Made by a program: the position numbers and the translations under genes. A stretch of DNA of 56,884 nt. Source: Bryobacteraceae bacterium (lineage in GTDB: Bacteria; Acidobacteriota; Terriglobia; Bryobacterales; Bryobacteraceae). The stretch spans positions 1-56,884 of the forward strand of contig JAIEPW010000091.1 of assembly GCA_019748195.1 (NCBI GenBank). The letters are read 5' to 3'. The notes under the pieces are model-generated. The model had not been told where the DNA came from, did no database searches, and worked only from the letters and a program-made list of their open reading frames with translations. Below, piece after piece: positions 34,936-44,251 of this stretch (its first letter is position 1; every line of letters begins with the position of its first letter).

Positions 34936-36456
34936 ATGAGCCACCTGACACGGCTGTTCTCCCAACACCCCGCGCGTCCGGCCGGACCGCTGCACCCGGA
35001 GCAGGTTGTCGACCGGGGAAGCGGCCCGGTGACACCCGCCGGCCTGTGGACGCAACTCAATCATTTCTTGATTCTCGGCACGGCCGGAGGAGTGTTTCCT
35101 GCCCGGCGCCCCCGGCCCAGCATGACCGCCGCCCAGCCGGTGCAGGCGGCGCTGGCTCTCGATGGCGCGCGCGTGGTCAATCTGACCATTGAGGCTTCGT
35201 CGTCCGAGCGCGCCGCGCGCAGGGACCCCGCGCTGTTTGTGCTCGCGATGGCCGCGAGCCCGGTGTTCGCGGATGCTCGCACCAATCAGCTCGCGCTGGC
35301 CGCCCTGCCGCTGGTGGCGCGCACCGGCAGGCAGTTGTGCCGTTTCGCCGAGTACGTGGACGCGATGCGCGGATGGGGCCGCGGGTTGCGCTCCGCCATC
35401 GCGCACTGGTATCTCGCCAAGCCGGTTCCGGAACTCACCCGGCTCATGCTGCGGCAAAAGCAAGGTGAGCGCTGGACGCATCGCGATCTGCTGCGTCTGG
35501 CTCATCCCAAACCCGCGAGCGAGAGCCAGCGCGCGCTGTTTGGCTGGGCCGTGGAGGGACGGCTGACTACCACGTCGGAAGATCTCAGCCAATTGTACGC
35601 CTTCGAACTCGCCCGGCAATCGACGGAGGAGTCGGAGATCGTGCGGTTGGTGGAGGACTACCGGCTCACCCACGAAATGATCCCGGCGCGTTGGACGGAT
35701 TCGCCACGGGTGTGGGAGGCGCTGCTGGATACGCTGCCTTATACGGCCATGCTGCGGCGGTTGCGGAAGATGACCGGTATCGGGCTGCTGCAGCCCTTCA
35801 GTCCCGCCACCGCGCTGGTAGTGTCGCGGCTGATCGACCGGAGACGGATCGAACGCGCGCGGGTTCACCCCGCCGCTCTGCTGGCGGCGCTGGCGGCGTA
35901 CCGCCGGCACTCGCCGGTCCGCAGCATTTCCGACGCGCTGGAAGAGGCGTTTTATCGCTCCTTTGAGTTTGTGGAGGCGTCCGGGAGCCGTATCTACCTG
36001 GCGCTCGACACGGGCGCACCCGCGGCGCCGGCGTCCGCGGTGATGGCCATGGCCACCACGCGCTCCGAGCCGGACGCGATCATCGCCGCGTTCGATGAAC
36101 AAATCCGGCCTCTCGCCATCGGACCCAGGGACCGCCTGGATCGTGTAAGCGAAGCTCTGCGCGGCGGGGCTGGCGCCAGCGATGCCTCTCTGCCGCCTCG
36201 GGATGCGCTCGAACGGGGGTTGCGCGTGGACGCGTTCCTCATCGTGACCGGAAGTGAGGGTTGGGACAACAACCGCCAACCGGTGCGCGCGCTGGAGGAA
36301 TATCGCCGCCAGACTGGAATTCCGGCCAAACTGGTGGTGATCGCGGTGAATCCGCTGCGCACCGCGGTCACCGATCCTGGCGACTCGCGGCAATTGCTGG
36401 TGGCGGGGTTCAACGCGGGCGTTCCCGCCGTGATTCGCGAATTCCTGCGAGAGTAG
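34936..36456 (+). CDS. TROVE-domain protein (Ro60/Rsr homologue)
   Basis: This is a 506-residue protein. The ATG at 34936 follows AAGGA by about eight bases. The N-terminal 300+ residues form the alpha-helical TROVE ring: QVVDRGSGPVTPAGLWTQLNHFLILGTAGGVF and later WEALLDTLPYTAMLRRLRKM are characteristic of Ro60, which binds Y RNAs and misfolded RNA 3' ends. The C-terminal vWA-like domain begins near 350 (SGSRIYLALDTGAPAAPAS). Where a functional MIDAS has DxSxS, this protein has D358-T-G-A-P, so metal coordination is probably lost. No rtcB or rtcA is adjacent, and no Y RNA gene is obvious. Confidence 0.88.
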   Translation: MSHLTRLFSQHPARPAGPLHPEQVVDRGSGPVTPAGLWTQLNHFLILGTAGGVFPARRPRPSMTAAQPVQAALALDGARVVNLTIEASSSERAARRDPALFVLAMAASPVFADARTNQLALAALPLVARTGRQLCRFAEYVDAMRGWGRGLRSAIAHWYLAKPVPELTRLMLRQKQGERWTHRDLLRLAHPKPASESQRALFGWAVEGRLTTTSEDLSQLYAFELARQSTEESEIVRLVEDYRLTHEMIPARWTDSPRVWEALLDTLPYTAMLRRLRKMTGIGLLQPFSPATALVVSRLIDRRRIERARVHPAALLAALAAYRRHSPVRSISDALEEAFYRSFEFVEASGSRIYLALDTGAPAAPASAVMAMATTRSEPDAIIAAFDEQIRPLAIGPRDRLDRVSEALRGGAGASDASLPPRDALERGLRVDAFLIVTGSEGWDNNRQPVRALEEYRRQTGIPAKLVVIAVNPLRTAVTDPGDSRQLLVAGFNAGVPAVIREFLRE

Positions 36457-36537
36457 CTGCCCTGCAAGTTCCGGCCTCTCCTGCCGATTATTGTAACGAC
36501 CCTGAAATCATAGGCATCGAATAGGCAGGAGAGGCAT

Positions 36538-36744
36538 ATGGCAGCCATCGCGCGGATCCAGAGCCCTTATCTACAGCAGCTATTGAACCAGGAGAACTTC
36601 GACCCCACGCGCCGGGATGACTTGATTCACTTGGCGCAGTTTGTCCGGATCGACCCGCGAGGTTGGGAAGACCGGCTCTGGTTCGAACATCTGAAGGATC
36701 AATATCCTGCTGAATTTAAAGCACTTTCTGCTGAAGCGAGTTAG
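36538..36744 (+). CDS. Small conserved hypothetical protein
   Basis: This is a 68-residue soluble helical protein with a good AGGAGAGG site just before the ATG. Aromatic and charged residues (YLQQLLNQENFDPTRRDD and WEDRLWFEHLKDQYPAEF) look like a small folded domain. It follows the TROVE gene by 81 bp on the same strand and its last 29 bp overlap the end of the convergent bacilliredoxin gene. No family is recognised. Confidence 0.65.
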   Translation: MAAIARIQSPYLQQLLNQENFDPTRRDDLIHLAQFVRIDPRGWEDRLWFEHLKDQYPAEFKALSAEAS

Positions 36745-37168
36745 CCGGCGCGCAGAATTTCTCAAAGGCGCTGGTGAGCACCTCGGCGATTTCCTCCGGT
36801 CCCCGTGACTCGATGCCGCTGCGGTGCAGATAGAAAACCGCCTTCCCGTCCTGAAACAGCGCCACCGAAGGCGATGAAGGGGGGTAATCGGCAAGATAGC
36901 GGCTCCGAACGTGCGCCGTTGCTTCCTCATCTCCGCCCGCAAACACCGTGATGGCGCTTTCCGGCCGGATTTCGTTTTGTAACGCCAGACCGACTCCCGG
37001 TCGGGCCTTCCCCGCCGCGCAACCGCACACCGAGTTGATCACCAGCAGCACCGTGCCCGATGCGCTGTGTAGAGCCTGATCCACGGCCTCCGGCGTACGA
37101 GTCTCCGTCAGCCCGTGTTGTGTGAGGTCTTCCCTCATAAGTCGAATTAATTGTTCCGGATAGGGCAT
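36716..37168 (-). CDS. BrxA/BrxB-type bacilliredoxin (DUF1094)
   Basis: This is a 150-residue thioredoxin-fold protein starting at the ATG 37166-37168 (MPYPEQLIRLMREDL, the usual family start). The active site is CGC in LVINSVCGCAAGKARPGV, as in B. subtilis YphP/YqiW, which remove bacillithiol from protein thiols. The C-terminal half keeps FAGGDEEATAHVRSRYL and YPPSSPSVALFQDG. Bacillithiol production in this organism cannot be judged from the window. Its 3' end overlaps the small convergent gene by 29 bp. It is divergent from the 201-residue unknown gene. Confidence 0.92.
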   Translation of the reverse strand: MPYPEQLIRLMREDLTQHGLTETRTPEAVDQALHSASGTVLLVINSVCGCAAGKARPGVGLALQNEIRPESAITVFAGGDEEATAHVRSRYLADYPPSSPSVALFQDGKAVFYLHRSGIESRGPEEIAEVLTSAFEKFCAPANSLQQKVL

Positions 37169-37240
37169 AAGGTGTTGTGATGCGCCAAGGTCCCGTTGCG
37201 ACGCAGGAAACGCCCGGCCGGTTGGGCTGTCTACCCAGTG

Positions 37241-37846
37241 ATGAGATATCGAGTTGCTTTCACCAAGCGCTACCAAGCGGATGGGACCGAGGCCACGCAG
37301 GACCCCACCGCGGAGCTGGATGTCTATCTGGCGGAAGGAGTTGTCGCGGAAAAACTATTCGTCGAGCGGCTGGAACCGGCAGCCCAGCACAACCAGGAGA
37401 TCCTGGATGAGGACGACGCCTGGCTGGGAATGGCGGCGCCCGAGGTTTGGGAGTACGAAGTGGTGAACGCGCGCCAGGGCGAATTCGAGGATGCCATCCG
37501 TAACTCACAGATGGTGCTCGAGTTCGAGATCATTGATGCGGGCGATACCGCGCCCGAGGACGCTACCGCTGTTGCTCTCGCGGAGCCGCCGATAAACCCA
37601 CAGGGGACCGGGAGTTCGCCAACCGCGGCCATCGACGATCTTACCGTGACCGACGCCGCCGATCCGAGGTTGGGGCTGACGAACATCGGCGACACGCCTC
37701 CGCTGGATTGGGCGGCGAATACCGGACAGACGCGAAATCCGGAGCGGGGCGTGAAGTCCGATCGTCTGGCGGATCGCGCCAGCACGCTCGCACCCGACCG
37801 ACCTCGAGCCAAGCGGCCGCGCAAGCCAGCCAGGAAGTCCGCTTAA
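37241..37846 (+). CDS. Hypothetical protein with basic tail
   Basis: This is a 201-residue protein; ATG 37241 is chosen because the upstream codons to 37196 are unlike a domain. The first 110 residues look folded (MRYRVAFTKRYQADGTEA, VAEKLFVERLEPAAQHN, WEYEVVNARQGEFEDAI); the middle is acidic and likely disordered, and the last 15 residues are very basic (RAKRPRKPARK), suggesting nucleic acid or membrane contact. The stop shares the TTAA with the convergent hpnE stop. The family is not recognised. Confidence 0.6.
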   Translation: MRYRVAFTKRYQADGTEATQDPTAELDVYLAEGVVAEKLFVERLEPAAQHNQEILDEDDAWLGMAAPEVWEYEVVNARQGEFEDAIRNSQMVLEFEIIDAGDTAPEDATAVALAEPPINPQGTGSSPTAAIDDLTVTDAADPRLGLTNIGDTPPLDWAANTGQTRNPERGVKSDRLADRASTLAPDRPRAKRPRKPARKSA

Positions 37847-39168
37847 GCGATGTCGGGGATCAGGAACCGGTGGGGAAGGCCCGCGGCGCCAGCCAACGCC
37901 TCCGCCGCCAGGTAGCCGCTGCGTACCGCGCCTTCCATCGTGGCCGGCCAGCCGGATCGGGTCCAGTCTCCCGCGAGGAACAGGTTGGGGATGGCAGTTT
38001 GATTCGGCGGGCGGTGTTCTTCGAGTCCGGGACAGGCGGAAAACGTCGCGCGGATCTCCTTGACCACGTGCGCCTTTTCCAACGTCGCGCCGGCCGCCGC
38101 GGGAAAGAACTCGGCCAGCTCGCGCAGCGCCAGCGCGATCACATCGGAACGCGACATGGAGGAGAGCGACCGCGAGGCGCTGACGACCAATTGGATATAG
38201 CGGCCCTGGTGCTTGTTGAACATCCATTGGATCGTGCGGTCCAGCAGCGTGGCATGGGGCAGATCCGTCACGGCGCGGTCAAACCACAGATGAATGCCGG
38301 TGATCGGCGAGTGGTCGAAGCCGGAGAGATCGAGAGCGAGTCCGGGCAGCAGCGCGGACGCCCGTTCGAAGGGCACGGCGCTGATGTAGAAGTCGGCGCG
38401 CAGGGGCTCGCCGGCGGAGAGCGCGGCCGAGACCCGGCCGTTTCCGGCGTCGAAGCGGTCTACCGTGCGTCGCGGGTGCAGCGTCACGTTCGGGATTCTG
38501 GTCCAGGCTTCGGCGGAGTAGAGTTCGGCCAGCGGGACCGAGGGGATGCCCATCTCGTACGAATTCGACTGGGCGACGAAGCCGAGCCAGAACACCTGGA
38601 AGCCATGCAAGGCCGCCATGCGATCCAGTTCCTCATTGATGGCGCTGACCAGCACCTGCCGCCAAAAGCGTTCGATTGCCTGCGGCGTCTGCCCGTTCGC
38701 GCGCAGCCAGTCGAGCATGGTGATGCGATCCAGATCCTTGCGTGTGCGGTATTCGGCGCGGATTTTGAGAAGGCCCCGCGCCACCGCGATCTTGTCGCGC
38801 AGGCTGAGAAAGCGGAGCTTCAGAAAGGACTCGCTGAAATGCAGAGGCGCGGGGAGCAGCCCGGACTCCATCGTGGATGTCCGGCCGCCAGGTTCGATGA
38901 AGTAGAACGTCCGGTGGAAGTGAACCCGCCCGGCCACTCCCAGCCGCTGGTAAAAGTCCATCAGATTTCCGCAGCAGCGCAGCAGTATGTGCTGGCAGTT
39001 GTCGATGACTTCGGTGTCGCCGCCCGAATTGTTGAGAGGGTATGACGTGGCTCGGCCGCCAAGGAACGGGCGGGATTCGAGGAGGTCCACTTGGAAACCG
39101 GAGCTACCGAGCGCGGCCGCGGCCGCGAGTCCGGCAAGCCCTCCGCCGGCGATGATCACCGACGGCAT
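37843..39168 (-). CDS. hpnE: Hydroxysqualene dehydroxylase (hopanoid pathway)
   Basis: This is a 441-residue FAD-dependent amine-oxidase-fold enzyme. The dinucleotide motif GGGLAGLAAAAAL is at residues 8-20, followed by LLESRPFLGGRATSY and DNCQHILLRCCGNLM, and the closing NQTAIPNLFLAGDWTRSGWP and TMEGAVRSGYLAAEAL are typical of HpnE. It reduces hydroxysqualene to squalene for hopanoid synthesis, after HpnD and HpnC. Those partners and shc are not in the window, so the pathway must be dispersed. Upstream by 18 bp is a 35-residue membrane peptide gene. Confidence 0.92.
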   Translation of the reverse strand: MPSVIIAGGGLAGLAAAAALGSSGFQVDLLESRPFLGGRATSYPLNNSGGDTEVIDNCQHILLRCCGNLMDFYQRLGVAGRVHFHRTFYFIEPGGRTSTMESGLLPAPLHFSESFLKLRFLSLRDKIAVARGLLKIRAEYRTRKDLDRITMLDWLRANGQTPQAIERFWRQVLVSAINEELDRMAALHGFQVFWLGFVAQSNSYEMGIPSVPLAELYSAEAWTRIPNVTLHPRRTVDRFDAGNGRVSAALSAGEPLRADFYISAVPFERASALLPGLALDLSGFDHSPITGIHLWFDRAVTDLPHATLLDRTIQWMFNKHQGRYIQLVVSASRSLSSMSRSDVIALALRELAEFFPAAAGATLEKAHVVKEIRATFSACPGLEEHRPPNQTAIPNLFLAGDWTRSGWPATMEGAVRSGYLAAEALAGAAGLPHRFLIPDIA

Positions 39169-39186
39169 TGAAGGTGCTCCCGGACG

Positions 39187-39294
39187 TCAGACAGGCAGGC
39201 GGAGCCGGCGGCGTCCGCCGCCTTCGCCGTCGTCCATGAGTCGAAGCGCGATCCACAGAACCAGCAGGTAGAAAGCGACGTCGGCAATCGGCAT
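39187..39294 (-). CDS. 35-residue single-pass membrane peptide
   Basis: A short frame from ATG 39292-39294 to the stop 39187-39189 follows GGGAGAG by three bases. The product is MPIADVAFYLLVLWIALRLMDD followed by a Gly/Arg-rich tail: one hydrophobic helix (about residues 6-20) with a positively charged C-terminus. It lies 18 bp upstream of hpnE on the same strand and 42 bp downstream of the cysteine-rich membrane protein. No homologue is recognised, but the ribosome site, membrane helix and position favour a real gene. Confidence 0.5.
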   Translation of the reverse strand: MPIADVAFYLLVLWIALRLMDDGEGGGRRRLRLPV

Positions 39295-39336
39295 AAGCTC
39301 TCCCAGTATCGTTCGCGGGCGCCGATCCCGCAAGTG

Positions 39337-39690
39337 CTATCCGTTCCAGTACCCATCGTATATACCCATCGCGAGCCCCAGCGCGGTCCCGGTTACCGGG
39401 AACGCCGCGATCGCCGCCGCCAGGCGGACCTGCCAGCGCATGGGGCGCTTGCGGAAGCTGATCCAGGCCTGCGGAATCACCATCGCCGCGAATACGGAGC
39501 CGTAGCCCGCCAGCCCGCGGGCGCAGAAGGGGCACCGTCTGCCGTGATTCTGGTGGACATTGCAGTGGTCCGCGGCTTTGGCCCATAGGGATTCACAGCC
39601 GCAGGCGAACAGAAGGTCGCAGAAGTTAAGAAAGAACGCGCAGGTCATGGTGAAGGACGCCGCGAAGATGAGGAGCTTACCGGTTCGCAC
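39337..39690 (-). CDS. Small cysteine-rich membrane protein
   Basis: This is a 117-residue protein with a GTG start at 39688-39690 that overlaps the trpEG stop by 14 bp. It has hydrophobic segments at about 5-25, 58-75 and 86-108. Between the first two lies a cluster of cysteines and histidines (CDLLFACGCESLWAKAADHC, NVHQNHGRRCPFCARG), a possible metal or disulfide site. I do not recognise the family. Position suggests co-transcription with trpEG and hpnE. Confidence 0.7.
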   Translation of the reverse strand: MRTGKLLIFAASFTMTCAFFLNFCDLLFACGCESLWAKAADHCNVHQNHGRRCPFCARGLAGYGSVFAAMVIPQAWISFRKRPMRWQVRLAAAIAAFPVTGTALGLAMGIYDGYWNG

Positions 39691-41833
39691 GCACCACCTG
39701 CGCGCGGCCGTACAGGCGCACCATGTTCTCGATGATTTTCAGGCCGCAGCCGGATTCGAGCGAGAGGATCGATTCCGGGTGAAACTGCACGGCCTCGATG
39801 GGAAGGTGGCGATGACGCACGCCCATGATGACACCGTCTTCGGTGCGGGCGGTCACTTCCAGCGCGGCTGGCAGATGCTCCGGCTTAGCGAAGAGGGAGT
39901 GATAGCGTCCCACGCGGAAGGGCGACGGCAAGCCCTCGAACACGCCTTCGCCTGTGTGTGAGACCAGCGAAGGCTTGCCGTGCATGGGGTAATCGAGAAC
40001 ACCCAGTTCGCCTCCGAAAGCCTCGACAATGCCCTGCAGGCCGAGGCAGACGCCGAAGGTGGGGATCTCCAGTTCCGCGGCGTGGCGCACCAGGCCGGGC
40101 ACGCCGAAATCGGCGGGGCGGCCGGGGCCAGGCGATATCAGGATCACGTCCGGGGCGATCTCCCGGATCAGCGAAAGGGGGAAGCCGGCGCGATAGGTGA
40201 CCACGTCGGCGCCCGTTTGCCGGGCGTAATTCGCCAGCGTATGGATGAAGCAGTCGTCGTTGTCCACCAGCAGCAGGCGGACCCCGCGGCCCTGGTCCGG
40301 CGCTGTGTCGGCTGCGGCCGCAGGATCGGCGGGCGGTTGCATCACGCGGAAGAAGCCGGTGGCTTTCATGCGCGTTTCCTGCTCCTCGGCTTCGGGGACC
40401 GAGTCGTAGAGGAGTGTCGCGCCCACCGGATAGCGGGCGATTCCGTCGCGGAGGTGTACGGTACGGATCAGGATGCCGGTGTTCATCGTGCCATCCATGG
40501 AGAGCATGCCGACTGCTCCTCCGTACCAGCCGCGCGCGTCCCGTTCCAGGTCCTCGATAGCCTGGGCCGCGGATTTCTTGGGCGCGCCGATCACCGTGAC
40601 GGCCCACATATGAGTCAGAAAAGCGTCCAGCGAATCGAAGCGGCCGTCAAGGATGCCTTCCACGTGATCCACCGTGTGGAACACGCCGGCATAGGACTCG
40701 ATGAGCCGGCGCCCGATCACCTTCACGGAGCCGGGGACGGAGACGCGGGACTTGTCGTTGCGGTCCACGTCGGAGCACATGGTGAGCTCCGATTCCTCCT
40801 TGGCGGAGTTCAACAGCTCGCGGATACTCTCGGCATCGCGGATGGGATCCCCGGTGCGGCGCGCGGTGCCGGAGATCGGACAGGTTTCCACGCGGCGCCC
40901 TTCGACTCGAACGAACATTTCCGGCGAAGCGCCGATCAACTGCTCGTCGCCGAACTGCAGGAAGAATTCGTAGGGACTGGGCGAGGCCTGCTGAATCCCC
41001 TTGAACAGCTCCGAGGGCTTGCCGGAGTAGGTGGTGGAGAAGGTCTGGCGGAGGACGACTTCGTAGAAGTTGCCGATCCGCATGCCCTCGCGGACGGTTT
41101 CGACGTTGGCCATGTACTCGGCCGGCGTGTGATCCGAGACGATCGGCGAGGGTTTGCGGCGAGGCGGCTTCGGCACCGCCGCTCCGTTCCGCGGCAAACC
41201 TCGGGTGGAGAATTCGCCGCGCGCGAAGTCATACTGGAAACGCTCGATCACTTCCTTCTTGCGATCCATGAAGTAGATGTCGTCGCAGAGGAAGAGGCGC
41301 AGGTCCCGCACGCCTTCACGCGGGTGCTTCAAGGCGATGGGATCGAATTGGAAAAGGAGGTCGTAACCGAAAGCGCCCACCAGGGCCAGACGGCCGTCGC
41401 CGAGACCTCCGAATTCCTGCATCAGGAGGCGCAAGATAGAGAACGGGGAGGGCTGGCGGCTGCGCTCCTCCTCGGGAAAGAGCGGGGGCAGCGGCTTGAG
41501 CGCGCCAGTGAGCACGCTGCTGTCGCCGCCGAACGAATCCCAGTGAGGATGCTGCTCGAGGAGCGGGCGGAGGATCTGATTCAACTTTTCACCGCGGGCG
41601 TTCCGCGCGCGGAACTGCATCGCTCGCCCGGCGCTTGCGATTTCCAGCGGCGGGCACACCGCGGCCACATCCCAGCGCGAGTAGCGCTCCGGATACTCGT
41701 ATCCCGAGGAAAGGTAAATCCCGGCCCGGCTATTCAACTTCTCCAGCAGATGATGCAAACCCTTGGCGAACGAAGTCCGGGAAGCGGATCGAAAAACACG
41801 TATGCCGGAAGGCGTTTCAAGCGTGGAATGCAT
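39677..41833 (-). CDS. trpEG: Fused anthranilate synthase, TrpE and TrpG in one chain
   Basis: This 718-residue enzyme makes anthranilate from chorismate and glutamine. The TrpE part covers the first ~500 residues (SSGYEYPERYSRWDVA, GASPEMFVRVEGRRVETCPISGTA, ELTMCSDVDRNDKSRV, HTVDHVEG). The TrpG part (from about 525) has catalytic Cys596 in FGVCLGLQG with His685 and Glu687 in VQFHPESI. Overall it matches the single-polypeptide type known in rhizobia and other bacteria, not separate trpE/trpG. No other trp genes are adjacent. It is divergent from the YyaL gene with only 34 bp between, and no Trp-rich leader is seen. Confidence 0.95.
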   Translation of the reverse strand: MHSTLETPSGIRVFRSASRTSFAKGLHHLLEKLNSRAGIYLSSGYEYPERYSRWDVAAVCPPLEIASAGRAMQFRARNARGEKLNQILRPLLEQHPHWDSFGGDSSVLTGALKPLPPLFPEEERSRQPSPFSILRLLMQEFGGLGDGRLALVGAFGYDLLFQFDPIALKHPREGVRDLRLFLCDDIYFMDRKKEVIERFQYDFARGEFSTRGLPRNGAAVPKPPRRKPSPIVSDHTPAEYMANVETVREGMRIGNFYEVVLRQTFSTTYSGKPSELFKGIQQASPSPYEFFLQFGDEQLIGASPEMFVRVEGRRVETCPISGTARRTGDPIRDAESIRELLNSAKEESELTMCSDVDRNDKSRVSVPGSVKVIGRRLIESYAGVFHTVDHVEGILDGRFDSLDAFLTHMWAVTVIGAPKKSAAQAIEDLERDARGWYGGAVGMLSMDGTMNTGILIRTVHLRDGIARYPVGATLLYDSVPEAEEQETRMKATGFFRVMQPPADPAAAADTAPDQGRGVRLLLVDNDDCFIHTLANYARQTGADVVTYRAGFPLSLIREIAPDVILISPGPGRPADFGVPGLVRHAAELEIPTFGVCLGLQGIVEAFGGELGVLDYPMHGKPSLVSHTGEGVFEGLPSPFRVGRYHSLFAKPEHLPAALEVTARTEDGVIMGVRHRHLPIEAVQFHPESILSLESGCGLKIIENMVRLYGRAQVVRANR

Positions 41834-41867
41834 TGTCGGGACTAATTTCTAGTGTGGCACAGGTACA

Positions 41868-43997
41868 ATGAAGGTGCCTTCCATGCCCTCCCCCAATCGC
41901 CTTTCCCGAGAGAAGAGTCCGTACCTGCTGCAGCATGCGAATAACCCCGTGGACTGGTATCCGTGGGGAGAAGAGGCGTTCGCGAAAGCCCGGGAGGAAG
42001 ACAAGCCGATTTTTCTTTCCATCGGTTATTCCACCTGCCACTGGTGCCACGTGATGGAACGCGAGTCGTTCGAAAGCGAGGAAGTCGCGAAGGTGCTAAA
42101 CGAGCACTACGTGCCGGTCAAAGTAGACCGCGAGGAACGGCCCGACGTCGATCGCATTTACATGTTGTTTGTGCAGGCCACGACCGGATCGGGCGGGTGG
42201 CCGATGTCCGTCTTCCTGACGCCGGATCTGCGGCCGTTTTACGGGGGAACCTATTTCCCGCCAGACAATCGATACGGCCGGCCGGGCTTCCGGACGCTGC
42301 TGGAACATCTGGCTACGGCCTGGAAGCAGGACCGGCCACGGATCGAGGAGGCCGGATCGCAGGTAGTGGGACAACTGCGGCAGTACGCATCCCTGCCGGA
42401 CCGGCGTCCGCAATTGGATCCGCAAGTCCTGGATCACGCCTTTCTGCAGTTCCGGCGGAGCTTCGACAAACAATACGGAGGCTTCGGCGGCGCGCCCAAG
42501 TTCCCGCGGATGGTGACCCATAACTTCCTGCTGCGTTATTACGCAACCACCCGCAACGAGGAGGCGCTGGATATGGTGCTGGCGACGCTGCGCGAGATGG
42601 CGCGCGGCGGAATCAACGATCAGCTCGGCGGCGGATTCCATCGCTACGCGGTGGACGAGAAGTGGTTCGTTCCCCACTTCGAGAAGATGCTGTACGACCA
42701 GGCGCAAATCGCGCAGTCGTACCTGGAGGCGTACCAGCTTACCGGCGACGATGCGATGGCGTCGACGGCCCGGACGATTCTCGATTATGTGCTACGCGAC
42801 CTGACGCATCCCGAGGGCGGCTTCTACTCGGCGGAGGACGCCGACAGCGTCCTTGATCCCGCGAATCCCCACGAGAAGGGGGAAGGTGCGTTCTACATCT
42901 GGAGCCACCAGGAGCTGTCGCGGTTGCTCGACCCGAAGGTCCTAAAGTGGTTCTGCTACCGCTATGGCGTGGAACTGGGAGGCAACATCGCGCACGATCC
43001 CCACGGCGAATTCACGGGACGCAACATCCTGGCCGAGGTCTGGAGTCTCGAGGACACCGCGAGGCGCTTCGGCGCATCCCCAACGGAAGTGGAGGCGGCA
43101 TTCGAGCGCGCTCGCGAGGTGCTGCTGGAAGCACGATCCCGCCGGATTCGCCCGCATCTGGATGACAAGATCCTGACCGCCTGGAACGGTTTGATGATTT
43201 CCGCGTTCGCGAAAGGCGCGCAAATTCTTCGAGAGGAGCGTTATGCGGACGCCGCCGTCCGCGCCGCGCAATTCCTTTTGAAGCGTCTCTATCAGCCGGA
43301 GAACGCGGAACTGCTGCGCCGCTTCCGCGACGGCGAGTCCGCGATCCCCGGATTCCTTGATGACTATGCCTATTTCATCCAGGCGCTGCTCGACTTGTAT
43401 GAGGCCACGTTCGAGATCTATTACCTGGACCTGGCGGTTCAACTCGCCGGCAGAATGCGGGACTTGTTCGAGGACCGCGAAGCGGGCGGGTTCTTCTCCA
43501 CCCGCGAGGGCGCGGGGGACCTGGTGCTGCGCATGAAAGAAGACTACGACGGCGCGGAGCCCTCCGGGAACTCGATTGCCGCGCAAGCGCTGCTGAAGCT
43601 CGCGGCCATCACCGACCGCGAGGATCTTGAGACGAGCGCGGAGCGTGCCGTCGACGCTTTTTCCTCCCGGCTGGCGCAGTCCGCCACGGGCGTGCCCCAG
43701 ATGCTATGCGTCTATATGCAACAGTTGCTGCCGCCCCGGCAGGTTGTGATCGCGGGCCACCGGGATGCGAACTCCACGCAGGCGATGGTCGCGCTGGCGC
43801 AGCGCACGTTTCAGCCGAACGCGGCGGTGCTGCTGGCCGATCCCGAGCTCGCCCGCTATAGCCCGGCCTATGCCGGGATGACGCCGGTGGACGGCGAGCC
43901 GGCCGCTTACGTGTGCGAAAACTTCAGTTGCAAGCTTCCGGTGACGGATGTGGAAGAACTGGCCGAAATGCTGCGGGGAGTGGCTCGCCAGGACTAG
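41868..43997 (+). CDS. YyaL/SSP411-family thioredoxin-domain protein (DUF255)
   Basis: This is a protein of about 709 residues (ATG 41868; ATG 41883, [12 protein letters not shown], is also good). The N-terminal DUF255 thioredoxin-like domain has the family hallmark [13 protein letters not shown] and the active site [14 protein letters not shown]. The rest is an alpha/alpha-barrel like N-acylglucosamine 2-epimerases ([47 protein letters not shown]). Human SSP411 and bacterial YyaL are homologues, and their activity is poorly defined. It overlaps nothing; the next gene is convergent. Confidence 0.93.
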   Translation: MKVPSMPSPNRLSREKSPYLLQHANNPVDWYPWGEEAFAKAREEDKPIFLSIGYSTCHWCHVMERESFESEEVAKVLNEHYVPVKVDREERPDVDRIYMLFVQATTGSGGWPMSVFLTPDLRPFYGGTYFPPDNRYGRPGFRTLLEHLATAWKQDRPRIEEAGSQVVGQLRQYASLPDRRPQLDPQVLDHAFLQFRRSFDKQYGGFGGAPKFPRMVTHNFLLRYYATTRNEEALDMVLATLREMARGGINDQLGGGFHRYAVDEKWFVPHFEKMLYDQAQIAQSYLEAYQLTGDDAMASTARTILDYVLRDLTHPEGGFYSAEDADSVLDPANPHEKGEGAFYIWSHQELSRLLDPKVLKWFCYRYGVELGGNIAHDPHGEFTGRNILAEVWSLEDTARRFGASPTEVEAAFERAREVLLEARSRRIRPHLDDKILTAWNGLMISAFAKGAQILREERYADAAVRAAQFLLKRLYQPENAELLRRFRDGESAIPGFLDDYAYFIQALLDLYEATFEIYYLDLAVQLAGRMRDLFEDREAGGFFSTREGAGDLVLRMKEDYDGAEPSGNSIAAQALLKLAAITDREDLETSAERAVDAFSSRLAQSATGVPQMLCVYMQQLLPPRQVVIAGHRDANSTQAMVALAQRTFQPNAAVLLADPELARYSPAYAGMTPVDGEPAAYVCENFSCKLPVTDVEELAEMLRGVARQD

Positions 43998-44251
43998 CGG
44001 GATTTCGATTCGCGGACGGGAATGCGCCGGGCGACTTCCTGCCCGCCGTCTTCGATGCAGCGCACCGTGACGCGAGTCTGCTTCTTCAGAGTCCCCGCCA
44101 AACGGGGCGATGGGAAGGAGCAGAAGGCGCGCCGCTACTTGATTGTTCCGAGCACGGCGCGTTTCACCACGATGCCGCGCTCCACGCGGTTTTCGTTACC
44201 GGATCCCTGAAGCAGGGAAGACCGTGCGTTAAATCGGCTTCATTGGGCGTC
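43998..44251. other. 254-bp spacer without a clear gene
   Basis: No confident gene lies between the YyaL-like gene and gpmI. On the minus strand one frame gives a short C-terminus-like tail (KKQTRVTVRCIEDGGQEVAR, stop at 43994-43996) after an in-frame TAG at 44135-44137. Before that stop the same frame gives another short stretch (NRVERGIVVKRAVLGTIK). Neither has an ATG or a ribosome site. They could be two tiny genes or relics; no strong terminator hairpin is visible. Confidence 0.35.

Noticed and set aside
34882-36393. Minus-strand frame of 503 codons opposite the TROVE gene
   Set aside because: Arg/His-rich antisense frame, no start signal; the plus-strand product is a recognisable domain protein.
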